This document shows positions 46,003 through 54,390 of a stretch of 64,000 bases of DNA, one piece after another. This stretch comes from Phycisphaerae bacterium. Lineage in GTDB: Bacteria > Planctomycetota > Phycisphaerae > SM23-33. Under the pieces are notes generated by a model, which searched no databases, was not told where the DNA came from, and saw only the letters and a program-made list of their open reading frames with translations. The stretch spans positions 1-64,000 of the forward strand of contig JASLNT010000039.1 of assembly GCA_030745875.1 (NCBI GenBank). The letters run 5' to 3'. Each line of letters starts with the position of its first letter. The first letter of the stretch is position 1. The position numbers were made by a program, and so were the translations under genes.

Positions 46003-47373
46003 CTACGTCCAGAGGTCAACTCCGTAGTCTTCCCAACCGTTGCGGACCGGTTCCTTGACGAACTCGTTGAGTTCCTTGCGGTTGGTGACCTTGCAGTTCT
46101 TGGCGTCCCATTCGATCTTCCCACCGAAACGTTCGGCCAGGACGCCGAGCAGGCATGTTTCGGTCAGGCGGGCGGAATACTCGAAGCTTGAACCGGGCTT
46201 GGGACCGCCCTTGATGGCTCGAACCCATTCTGCGTGGGGACTTCCGCCCTTGACGCGATCGTACTTCTGGGGAATCTTGCCCGCTTTCTTGAGCTCTTTG
46301 TATTCCAGCATCGCCGTCTTGTCGGAAATTCGCGGGTTGTTCGATCGTTCGTCCAGGTAGGCGTTGTTCTTGCTGCCGAAGAAGAACGAGCCCTTATCCC
46401 ACTTGCCGCCGTACGACCAGTCCTTGGGCTTCTTGATCGGCGTCCCGCCGTTCTTAATACCGTCGTACCAGTACATCGTGCAGGGCTTCTTGTCGCCGCG
46501 CTTGGCGAACTCCCACTTGACGACGCAACTGTTCGGGATCACGCCCTTGATGTTTTCGTTGATTTCGATCCGCTCGCAACTGATCGCATCGTACAGGTCC
46601 AGGACCCATACCGGGCCGTCGCCGATATGGCAGAACCAGTCGCCGAGCATGCCCGTACCGTAGTCCCAGAAACTACGCCATTTCAGCGGGTGATACGCCG
46701 GGTTGTAAGATGTCTTGGGCGCCGGACCGACCCACAGGTCCCACTTGATATGGTCGGGAGTCTTCTGCGTGGGGTAGGGCAGTGATTTCGGGGCCTTGGC
46801 GAAGTAGTGCGACCCGAGACTGGGACCGGGAAAACCGCAATGGACTTCAGTAACGTCACCGAGAAGTCCGTGCTGGTAGAGCTCGGCCATATCGCGAATA
46901 CCGTTGTAGGTGTGGCCTTGGTTGCCCATGTTGGTGATGAGTTTGGGATACTTCCTGGCGGCCTTCAGCAGCGTGCGCGCCTGCCACAGGTCGTGGGTTA
47001 GAGGCTTCTGGGTGCAGACATGGTATCCGCGGCGCATGGCTTCTATGGTTGCGCCGAAATGGGTATGGTCAGGAGCATTTACGCAGACCGCGTCGATCCC
47101 CTTGCCCATCTTGTCGTACATTTTGCGGTAGTCAGTGAATGTCTTCCCCCCGCCGCGTTTGAGTCTGTTCTCATCAATGTCGCAAACCGCGACGACATTC
47201 TCGCTCCGAACGCCTCCGTAGGCCATCCCGGCGATTCCTCCGTTGCCGACCATGGCGATGTTGAGCTTGCTGTTGGCCGAAGGGCCTGATTTACCGATGC
47301 TGAATTGCGGTGCGACGAAAGCGGCGGTTCCCGCAGCGGCGGCCGATGTTTTCAGAAACTCACGTCTCTTCAT
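46003..47373 (-). CDS. Tat-exported Gfo/Idh/MocA family oxidoreductase
   Basis: Two ATGs stand side by side; the second (47373) has the better 6-nt spacing to AAGGAG. The 456-residue protein has a twin-arginine signal (KRREFLK), a Rossmann region (LNIAMVGNGGIAGMAY), the NAPDHTHFG motif and CTQKPLTHD. In CTQKP, Gln replaces the usual Glu of the EKP motif, while the catalytic Lys is kept. The C-terminal half has the large insertions of the exported subgroup (YGTGMLGDWFCHIGDGP). It is divergent from the TetR-RND operon across 300 nt and could be affected by the same regulator. Confidence 0.92.
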   Translation of the reverse strand: MKRREFLKTSAAAAGTAAFVAPQFSIGKSGPSANSKLNIAMVGNGGIAGMAYGGVRSENVVAVCDIDENRLKRGGGKTFTDYRKMYDKMGKGIDAVCVNAPDHTHFGATIEAMRRGYHVCTQKPLTHDLWQARTLLKAARKYPKLITNMGNQGHTYNGIRDMAELYQHGLLGDVTEVHCGFPGPSLGSHYFAKAPKSLPYPTQKTPDHIKWDLWVGPAPKTSYNPAYHPLKWRSFWDYGTGMLGDWFCHIGDGPVWVLDLYDAISCERIEINENIKGVIPNSCVVKWEFAKRGDKKPCTMYWYDGIKNGGTPIKKPKDWSYGGKWDKGSFFFGSKNNAYLDERSNNPRISDKTAMLEYKELKKAGKIPQKYDRVKGGSPHAEWVRAIKGGPKPGSSFEYSARLTETCLLGVLAERFGGKIEWDAKNCKVTNRKELNEFVKEPVRNGWEDYGVDLWT

Positions 47374-47607
47374 CATATTCTCCTTGGAAGGATGTTAATT
47401 CGGAGGGGCGCGTCGATTCAACAGGCACAATACTCAACTATTCGCTTCTTGTCAAATCATGCGGGGCGTCGGTGAGCTGCACAATCGCGACGATTGTGGG
47501 TGCGCATCTGGATGATTCGCCCGTCAGCAGGCAATATTTGTTTCCATCGCAGTGCGTGGCAGTTACATAACTTAGGGGATATTAGGATATCTGGGAACGT
47601 TTTTTTC

Positions 47608-47643
47608 TTGACGTATTCAAACAAATGTTTAAAACTTTTGTTT
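47608..47643 (+). promoter_or_regulatory. Promoter and overlapping TetR-type operator of the RND operon
   Basis: TTGACG (47608-47613) and TAAAAC (47630-47635), 16 nt apart, look like -35 and -10 boxes. AAACAAATGTTT-A-AAACTTTTGTTT (47619-47643) is a 12-bp inverted repeat with one mismatch. It covers the spacer and the -10 box, as expected for an operator of the regulator encoded 31 nt downstream. Confidence 0.65.
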
Positions 47644-47673
47644 ATTATGTGAATGGAGATTGTTGAGGAAAAA

Positions 47674-48327
47674 ATGCCTTCCCGAGATACTGAAAAATCG
47701 ACGCGTCAGAGGCTGCTTAACGCGGCCGGAGAGTGCTTCGCCGAGCATGGATTTCACGGAACGCCCGTTCGCGAGATTTCCCAGCGCGCCGGAGCCAACG
47801 TGGCGGCGGTGAACTACCATTTCGGCGACAAGTTCAAGCTCTACGAAGCGGTGCTGCTGGAAGCAATCAATTACGCCGAAGACCGCTTCAGCGCGCTGCG
47901 CGACCAGGCCGACACGCTCGAAATCGCCCGGCGGCTGCACGACTTCGTAGGTTCGCTGCTGATGGGCGGTCTGGACCCCGAGAGGCCTGAGTGGCATTGC
48001 AAGCTGTTGTGCATGGAGATGGCCGATCCGGGCCCGGCGGTCGATACGCTGTTCGCCCAATCGATCGGCGGTCGATTCGCCATGCTTAGAGGGATAGTCT
48101 CCGAGTTGCTCTGTCCGCCGGGCGACGAGACGGAAGCAACCCTGTACGCATGCAGCGTTCTCGGTCAGAGTCTGTTCTACCTTCAGAATCGCCACGCGCT
48201 GCCGAAGATCCTCCCGAGTTTCAAACTGGACATTGACGGTCTCGACGCCCTGACGACGCATATTACCGAGTTCTCGCTGGCGGCGATCGAAGGACGCAAT
48301 CGTCGCGCCAACCGATCGGACGGATAA
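47674..48327 (+). CDS. TetR/AcrR family repressor (CerR-like C-terminal domain)
   Basis: The start at ATG 47674 follows GAGGAAA; the ATG at 47653 lies closer to the operator and lacks an SD. The 217-residue protein has an N-terminal HTH (about 18-55: LLNAAGECFAEHGF, VREISQRAGANVAAVNYHFGDK). Its ligand domain resembles the CerR-type DUF1956 regulators that control RND pumps. It is the first gene of the operon, 5 nt before the outer-membrane factor, and probably represses its own promoter until an effector binds. Confidence 0.92.
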   Translation: MPSRDTEKSTRQRLLNAAGECFAEHGFHGTPVREISQRAGANVAAVNYHFGDKFKLYEAVLLEAINYAEDRFSALRDQADTLEIARRLHDFVGSLLMGGLDPERPEWHCKLLCMEMADPGPAVDTLFAQSIGGRFAMLRGIVSELLCPPGDETEATLYACSVLGQSLFYLQNRHALPKILPSFKLDIDGLDALTTHITEFSLAAIEGRNRRANRSDG

Positions 48328-48332
48328 TCGCC

Positions 48333-49787
48333 ATGAACAAACCATTGAAATGGATGCTGACTACGCTGCTTGCGATGAGCCTTGCGTTCTGCGGGTGCCG
48401 GCCGAAGGTTCGTCAATCGGATGTGAATTCGGTGATCGTCACGCCGAAGACGTTTTCGATGTCGGGTGCGGGCAAGACGCCTGACAAGTGGTGGACCGTT
48501 CTTGGCGACGCCGAACTCAACAAACTCATCGATACGGCGCTGCAGGACAATCTCGACCTGATCGCAACATGGGATCGCCTGGCTGAAGCCCGTGCGGCTG
48601 CGGTCAGGGCGGACGCCGGACTTTATCCGTCGCTCACTGGAACCGGCGCGGCGTCGCGCACGCGAACTGAAACTCACAAGGGACCGGGCGGGATCGGCGC
48701 TCCGCTCGGGACGACGTACGCCAGCAGTTTCTCTCTTGGGCTGGCGGCTGCTTATGAGGCGGATTTGTGGGGCAGGGTCCGCTCGACCAGCGATGCCGGC
48801 CGGTTGGACGTACTGGTTTCCCGGGAGGATCTGGACGCTGCTGCAATTACGCTGACCGCTGAAGTCGCCGAAACGTGGTACCGTCTCATTGAGAGTCGCC
48901 GGCAACTTGCGCTCCTGGATTCGCAGATCGAGACGTCGAAGCAGATTCTCGAGCTTGTCGAACTGCGTTTCGGGCTTGGCAAGGTGCCTGCGATCGATCT
49001 GCTCCAGCAGAAACAGCAACTCGAATCGAAACGGGCCGAGAAGGTGCGAACTTACTCGGCGGTGAAGGTGCTTGAACACCAGTTGGCGGTTCTGCTGGGC
49101 AAGGCTCCCGGAGCGTTCAAGGCGGCTGGCGGAGTTCTGCCGAACAAGCTGCCCGATCTGCCGGAAACCGGTTTGTCGGCGGATCTTATTCGCAGGCGTC
49201 CGGACGTTCGCAGCGCTCATTATCGAGTCGCCGCCGCCAACAAGCGCGTCGCAGCCGCAATCGCCGACCGCTTCCCGCGAGTGAGCCTGTCGCTGCAGTC
49301 GAGCACGTCAACCACCAGGGTTCGCGACCTGTTCGACAACTGGTTTGCAACGCTGGCGGCGAATCTTACGGCTCCGATTCTCGACGGAGGTTCGCGAGCG
49401 GCGGAGGTGGATCGCACCAAGGCCGTCGCGTCGCGACAACTGCACGCCTACGCTCAGAAGATACTCAAGGCGATAAAGGAAGTTGAAGACGCGCTGGTTA
49501 GGGAATCTCGCCAGCGCGAGTACATCGACTCGCTGGGCAAGCAGCTTGTGTTTGCGGCCGACGTCATCGCCAAGACCCGCCAGCGCTACGCCAACGGCGA
49601 CAAGGCGGTCGATTACCTTCGGATCCTTGCGGCGCTTGAATCGCACCAACGCCTGGAAAGGACGATCCTGCAGGCCCGGCGCGAGTTGATTGATTTTCGG
49701 ATAGGTCTCTACCGCGCTCTGGCGGGCAACGCAGCCCGCAAAGCCAACACCGCCGGGGAAGCGAACGAACACGAGGTGGAAAAGTGA
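48333..49787 (+). CDS. RND efflux outer-membrane lipoprotein (NodT/TolC family)
   Basis: A 484-residue protein with a lipoprotein signal (SLAFCGC). It shows the two long helical repeats of the TolC/NodT family: WWTVLGDAELNKLIDTALQDNLDL, YEADLWGRVR, then LPETGLSADLIRRRPDVRSAHYRVAAANKRV and the second half. It forms the exit duct of the tripartite pump. The start lies 5 nt after the TetR stop, and the stop overlaps the GTG start of the fusion protein, so the operon is tightly coupled. Confidence 0.95.
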   Translation: MNKPLKWMLTTLLAMSLAFCGCRPKVRQSDVNSVIVTPKTFSMSGAGKTPDKWWTVLGDAELNKLIDTALQDNLDLIATWDRLAEARAAAVRADAGLYPSLTGTGAASRTRTETHKGPGGIGAPLGTTYASSFSLGLAAAYEADLWGRVRSTSDAGRLDVLVSREDLDAAAITLTAEVAETWYRLIESRRQLALLDSQIETSKQILELVELRFGLGKVPAIDLLQQKQQLESKRAEKVRTYSAVKVLEHQLAVLLGKAPGAFKAAGGVLPNKLPDLPETGLSADLIRRRPDVRSAHYRVAAANKRVAAAIADRFPRVSLSLQSSTSTTRVRDLFDNWFATLAANLTAPILDGGSRAAEVDRTKAVASRQLHAYAQKILKAIKEVEDALVRESRQREYIDSLGKQLVFAADVIAKTRQRYANGDKAVDYLRILAALESHQRLERTILQARRELIDFRIGLYRALAGNAARKANTAGEANEHEVEK

Positions 49788-51070
49788 GCAATACACCCCA
49801 CGAAACACCGGACCACAGCGATCGGCCGCGACGAAAGAGAACCGGGATTAACAGAGTGCTCTTTACGCTGCTTGGAATAATACTGCCCATCGCCGTCCTT
49901 GGCGGAGGGATCTGGGTTTGCGTTTATTTCATCCGTACGGCGCCCAAGGCCGAGCAGGAAGCTCCGCTCCGCGAGGCGCAGTTGGTGGACGTGGAGGTCG
50001 TTCGACGGGGCGATCACCAGGTGGTGGTCAAGGCGATGGGCACGGTCGTACCGGCAAAGCGGATAACCCTCCAGCCGCGGGTCAGCGGGCAGCTTACGGA
50101 AGTCAGCGACAAGTTTATTCCGGGCGGGTTGTTTGACAGCGGTGAGACCATCGTCAAAGTCGATTCGGAAGATTACGATCTCGTTGTCAAGCAGCAGGCC
50201 GCAAACGTCGTCAAAGCAAAGCACGACCTGAAGATCGAACAAGGCCAGCAGGTTATCGCCAGACGCGAGTTCGAACTGATAGGCAAGACCACACCCGCCG
50301 GATCGGTCGACAGAGATCTGATACTCAGGAAACCGCAGCTCGAACTGGCTAATGCGTCCGTCAAATCCGCCCAGGCCGCTCTCGACAAGGCGATGCTCGA
50401 CCAGAAACGAACCACGATCACCGCTCCGTTCAACGCAGTTATTCTCGATAAGCAGCAGGTCGATCTCGGCTCGCAGGTCTCGCCCGTTACGCAGATTGCG
50501 ATGCTCGCGAGCACCGATGAATTCTATGTCCTGGCGTCAGTTCCGATCAGCAGCCTCAAGTGGATCGGCCTTTCCGAAAGCCGGAAGCTGCTTGAAGGCT
50601 CCGAAGTGCGGATATTCAACAAGACAAGTTGGGCCAAGGGCGACAAACGCATCGGCCGCATTGTGGGCCTGCTGAGCACGCTGGAGACCGAGGGGCGCCT
50701 GGCTCGCGTGCTGGTGTCGGTCAAAGACCCGCTGTGCCTGAAGCCCCGCGATCCGAAGCTGCCTAGGCTGCCGAAACTGCTGGTGGGCATGTACGTGAGC
50801 CTTGAGGCCGACGGGATCGAAGAGAAGAACGTTATCCGCATCAAGCGCACATCCCTTCGCGACGACAACACGGTTTGGGTGTACCGAAAGGACAACACTC
50901 TGGGCATTCGCAAGGTCCAGGTCGTCCGGCGGGCCCGCGACGAGGTCTACATCGGCGACGGTCTGAAAGACGGCGAGCGAATTGTAACCAGCGATCTGGC
51001 CGTTCGCGTTTCCGGCACGGCGCTGAAGATAGACGCCCCGGTGTCCCAAACGGGAGATGAGCCCAAATGA
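49784..51070 (+). CDS. RND efflux periplasmic adaptor (membrane fusion protein)
   Basis: The GTG start overlaps the previous stop by 4 nt. The 428-residue protein has one N-terminal membrane anchor (about 23-48). A biotinyl-lipoyl-like hairpin follows (VKAMGTVVPAKRITLQPRVSGQLTEV), with a helical hairpin (about 145-200), a beta-barrel part and a C-terminal membrane-proximal domain (GIRKVQVVRRARDEVYIGDGLKDGERIV). It joins the permease to the outer-membrane duct. The stop overlaps the permease start by 4 nt. Confidence 0.95.
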   Translation: MSNTPHETPDHSDRPRRKRTGINRVLFTLLGIILPIAVLGGGIWVCVYFIRTAPKAEQEAPLREAQLVDVEVVRRGDHQVVVKAMGTVVPAKRITLQPRVSGQLTEVSDKFIPGGLFDSGETIVKVDSEDYDLVVKQQAANVVKAKHDLKIEQGQQVIARREFELIGKTTPAGSVDRDLILRKPQLELANASVKSAQAALDKAMLDQKRTTITAPFNAVILDKQQVDLGSQVSPVTQIAMLASTDEFYVLASVPISSLKWIGLSESRKLLEGSEVRIFNKTSWAKGDKRIGRIVGLLSTLETEGRLARVLVSVKDPLCLKPRDPKLPRLPKLLVGMYVSLEADGIEEKNVIRIKRTSLRDDNTVWVYRKDNTLGIRKVQVVRRARDEVYIGDGLKDGERIVTSDLAVRVSGTALKIDAPVSQTGDEPK

Positions 51071-54000
51071 GCGAGAAGACGAGAATAGGGCGTTCTCTGC
51101 AGAGAGGTCCCGTCGCCTGGATGGCGGGCAATTCGGTGGCGTCCAATATGCTCATGCTGGTCCTGCTGATCGGCGGGTTGATCTACGCCTTCAAGATCAA
51201 GAAGGAGTTCTTCCCCGAGTTTGAATTGGATCTGGTCAGCGTGACCGTACCGTATCCCGGCGCCAGCCCCGACGAGGTCGAGCAGGGCATTGTTCTTGCG
51301 ATAGAAGAAGCTGTCCGCGGTCTGGACGGAGTTGAGGACGTCGGCTCGGTCGCCGGTGAAAGTTTCGGCCAGGTGATGATAGAACTGCTCCGCGACGCCG
51401 ATTCCAAGAAAGCCCTCCAGGACGTCAAGCAGGCCGTCGATCGGATCATAACCTTTCCCGAGGAGGCCGAAGAGCCCCAGGTGACGCTGCTGGTGGCGAA
51501 ACATCGTGTGCTGTCGATCGTGATATACGGCGACTTCGACGATGCGACTCTGAGAGCGCTTGCTGAGAAGACACGCGACCGCCTGCTGCAACTGCCCGAG
51601 ATAACGCAGGTCGCCCTGGGAGGCGTCAGACCGCTCGAAGTCAGCGTGGAAGTACCGATGGACACGCTGAGGACCTATAACCTCACGCTGGGGCAGATCG
51701 CCCGGAAGATTCGCGAGACTTCGGTGGAACTGCCCGCCGGAAGCGTGAAGACCGCCGCCGGTGAAATACTCGTCAGAATGAAGGAGCGGAGGGATTTCGG
51801 GCGCGATTTTGCTGACATCCCCATCGTCAGTACGAACGACGGAACCGAAGTGCTGCTGGGCGACATTGCTGAAATCCGCGACGGTTTCGCTGAAACCGAT
51901 ACGTTCGCGACCTACAACGGCAAACCGGCCGTCAGCCTGGAGGTTTACCGTGTCGGACAGCAGTCGGTGCTGGATGTGGCGACAGTAGCGCACAAGTTCG
52001 CGAAGGAATACGCGGCGCAGCTACCCGAGGGAACGGGCGTGACGATTCCTGAGGCAAGCGATCTGTCGGTTATGTATCGCCAGCGAATGGACCTGTTGGC
52101 GAGGAATGCGAAGATCGGCCTGATACTCGTGTTCGTGCTGCTCGGGGTGTTCCTGGAGGCGAGGCTCGCGTTCTGGGTGACGATGGGAATACCGATATCA
52201 TTTCTGGGGACTTTCATCTTCATGCCCATGTTCGGGGTGTCGCTGAATATGATATCCATGTTCGCCTTCCTGATAGCGCTGGGCATAGTCGTTGACGATG
52301 CGATCGTGGTTGGTGAGAACATTTATGAGTATCACCAGAAAGGATACAGCTTCGCAAAGGCAGCCGTCCTCGGAGCTCGCGAAGTTGCGATGCCTGTAAC
52401 CTTCAGTGTTCTAACGAACATAGTTGCGTTCTTCCCGCTCATGTTCGTCCCGGGGATAATGGGCAAGATATTCGTGGTGATACCGCTTGTGGTGATTTCG
52501 GTTTTTACAATCTCGCTGATCGAGAGCGTGTTCATTCTTCCGGCCCACCTGGGGCATCACAAGGACAAGGCCCGGCGGGGCATAGGGCGCGCGATCCATC
52601 AGGCCCAGAGCAGTTTCAGCAACTGGTTTTCGCGTTCGATACGGCGATACTACGGACCGTTGCTGGACGCGTCGCTGCGCCATCGTTACCTGACGGTGTG
52701 TACGGGGCTGGCGGTGCTGGTCGGGACGGTCGGATACGTAATGAGCGGACGTATGGGGCTCGAGATGTTCCCGAAGATCGAGTCGGATGTGGCGACTGTG
52801 ACCGCGGTCCTTCCGTACGGCACGTCCGTGACCAAAACACAGGAGGTCCGGGACTATCTGTTGAAGACCGCCAACGAAGTGATCGACGAGAACGGCGGTG
52901 AGAAGTTGGTCAGCGGGATATACGCGCAAATCGGCGGGATGGCGGGCGCCGATCGCAGCATTGTTCTCAGCAGCGGAGGCTCGACGGGCAACACAGTTGA
53001 GATATCGGTGATGCTGGCGATGCCTGTGGAAAGTCGCCCGATAACAACGGGGCAGTTGACCGATCTATGGCGTGAGCGTACGGGGAAGGTTGCGGGGCTT
53101 GAATCGATTTTCTTCCAGGCGGACAAGGGCGGACCGGGGTCCGGGGCGGCGCTCACTGTGGAACTGAGCCATGGCGACATCAAGACGCTCCAGGCGGCCG
53201 GTGAATCGCTGGCTGAAACGCTGAAACGATTCCCCAAAGTAAGCGACGTCAATGACGGTTTTGAAGAGGGCAAGAAGCAGTTCGACTACAAGCTGCGCCC
53301 CGAGGGCAGGAGCCTGAAGTTGACAACGCTGGACGTCGCCCGCCAGGTGCGCCACTGCTTCTACGGCGCCGAAGCGCTCCGCCAGCAGCGCGGACGCAAC
53401 GAGGTCAAGGTCATGGTCCGCCTGCCCGGGGCCGAACGCGCCTCGCAGCACACTCTTGAGGAGCTTCTCATACGGACGCCCGACCGGATGTATGCGCCGC
53501 TGGACGAGGTCGTAAGCTACAAGACCGATCGTGCGTACACCGCGATCACCCGGCGAAACGGAAGACGAACGATAAGCGTCACCGCAGACGTCACCCCCAG
53601 GAGCCAGGCCGGACGGATACTCGCTTCGCTTCACGACAAGAAGCCTGGGATGATCAGCAAACTCATGAGCGGCATGAAGGCGGGCTACCGGAAGTTCTCA
53701 GGCCAGCCGCCCGAGGCCGTTAAGGTCGATGAGCCCAAACCGCTGGACGTGCTGACCGAGAGATATCCCGGTCTGGTCTATTCGTTCGAGGGCAAGCAGG
53801 CGGATATGAAAGAGAGCATGTCGTCCCTGATGGGCGGGTTCGCCTTTGCTATGTTTGCGATATACGCTGTGCTGGCGATACCGTTCCGGAGCTATGTCCA
53901 GCCGCTGATTATCATGGTCAGCATTCCGTTTGGGATAGTTGGGGCGGTTATCGGGCACGAGATTATGGGTTTCTCTCTGAGTGTAATGAGTATGATGGGG

Positions 54001-54339
54001 CTGGTGGCGCTGGCGGGCGTTGTAGTCAACGATTCGCTGATCCTCATCGAGTTCGCCAACCGCAAGCACAGGGACGGGCTGCCCGCCCACCAGGCGGTGC
54101 ACGAGGCCGGCGTACGGAGATTCCGCCCGATCATGCTGACAACGCTCACGACGTTCGGGGGGCTGGCGCCGATGATCTTCGAGACGTCCCGGCAGGCCAA
54201 GTTCCTTATACCGATGGCGATCTCGCTCGGATACGGGATACTATTCGCGACGGCGATATCTCTCCTGCTCGTACCGAGCCTCTTCCTGGTCGTGGAAGAC
54301 ATACACCGTCTGGCGATGGGCAAATCCCGCCACGACTAG
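51067..54339 (+). CDS. RND-family efflux permease
   Basis: A 1090-residue proton-driven inner-membrane pump. Features are TM1 (NMLMLVLLIGGLIYAF), two large periplasmic loops, and helix 4 with the proton-relay pair in ALGIVVDDAIVVGENIYEY. Helices 7-12 include MGLVALAGVVVNDSLILIEFANR. The length is slightly above the usual 1030-1050, partly from an insert near residue 865-890 (SGMKAGYRKFSGQPPEAV). It is closer to the general AcrB/MdtB-like group than to metal pumps, which carry a charged helix 4. It is the last gene of the operon; substrates are unknown. Confidence 0.95.
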   Translation: MSEKTRIGRSLQRGPVAWMAGNSVASNMLMLVLLIGGLIYAFKIKKEFFPEFELDLVSVTVPYPGASPDEVEQGIVLAIEEAVRGLDGVEDVGSVAGESFGQVMIELLRDADSKKALQDVKQAVDRIITFPEEAEEPQVTLLVAKHRVLSIVIYGDFDDATLRALAEKTRDRLLQLPEITQVALGGVRPLEVSVEVPMDTLRTYNLTLGQIARKIRETSVELPAGSVKTAAGEILVRMKERRDFGRDFADIPIVSTNDGTEVLLGDIAEIRDGFAETDTFATYNGKPAVSLEVYRVGQQSVLDVATVAHKFAKEYAAQLPEGTGVTIPEASDLSVMYRQRMDLLARNAKIGLILVFVLLGVFLEARLAFWVTMGIPISFLGTFIFMPMFGVSLNMISMFAFLIALGIVVDDAIVVGENIYEYHQKGYSFAKAAVLGAREVAMPVTFSVLTNIVAFFPLMFVPGIMGKIFVVIPLVVISVFTISLIESVFILPAHLGHHKDKARRGIGRAIHQAQSSFSNWFSRSIRRYYGPLLDASLRHRYLTVCTGLAVLVGTVGYVMSGRMGLEMFPKIESDVATVTAVLPYGTSVTKTQEVRDYLLKTANEVIDENGGEKLVSGIYAQIGGMAGADRSIVLSSGGSTGNTVEISVMLAMPVESRPITTGQLTDLWRERTGKVAGLESIFFQADKGGPGSGAALTVELSHGDIKTLQAAGESLAETLKRFPKVSDVNDGFEEGKKQFDYKLRPEGRSLKLTTLDVARQVRHCFYGAEALRQQRGRNEVKVMVRLPGAERASQHTLEELLIRTPDRMYAPLDEVVSYKTDRAYTAITRRNGRRTISVTADVTPRSQAGRILASLHDKKPGMISKLMSGMKAGYRKFSGQPPEAVKVDEPKPLDVLTERYPGLVYSFEGKQADMKESMSSLMGGFAFAMFAIYAVLAIPFRSYVQPLIIMVSIPFGIVGAVIGHEIMGFSLSVMSMMGLVALAGVVVNDSLILIEFANRKHRDGLPAHQAVHEAGVRRFRPIMLTTLTTFGGLAPMIFETSRQAKFLIPMAISLGYGILFATAISLLLVPSLFLVVEDIHRLAMGKSRHD

Positions 54340-54390
54340 CGCATCGACGCCTGGTCGGGCCGCCAAGCCGGGAGTATCGCCCCGGCGGGC

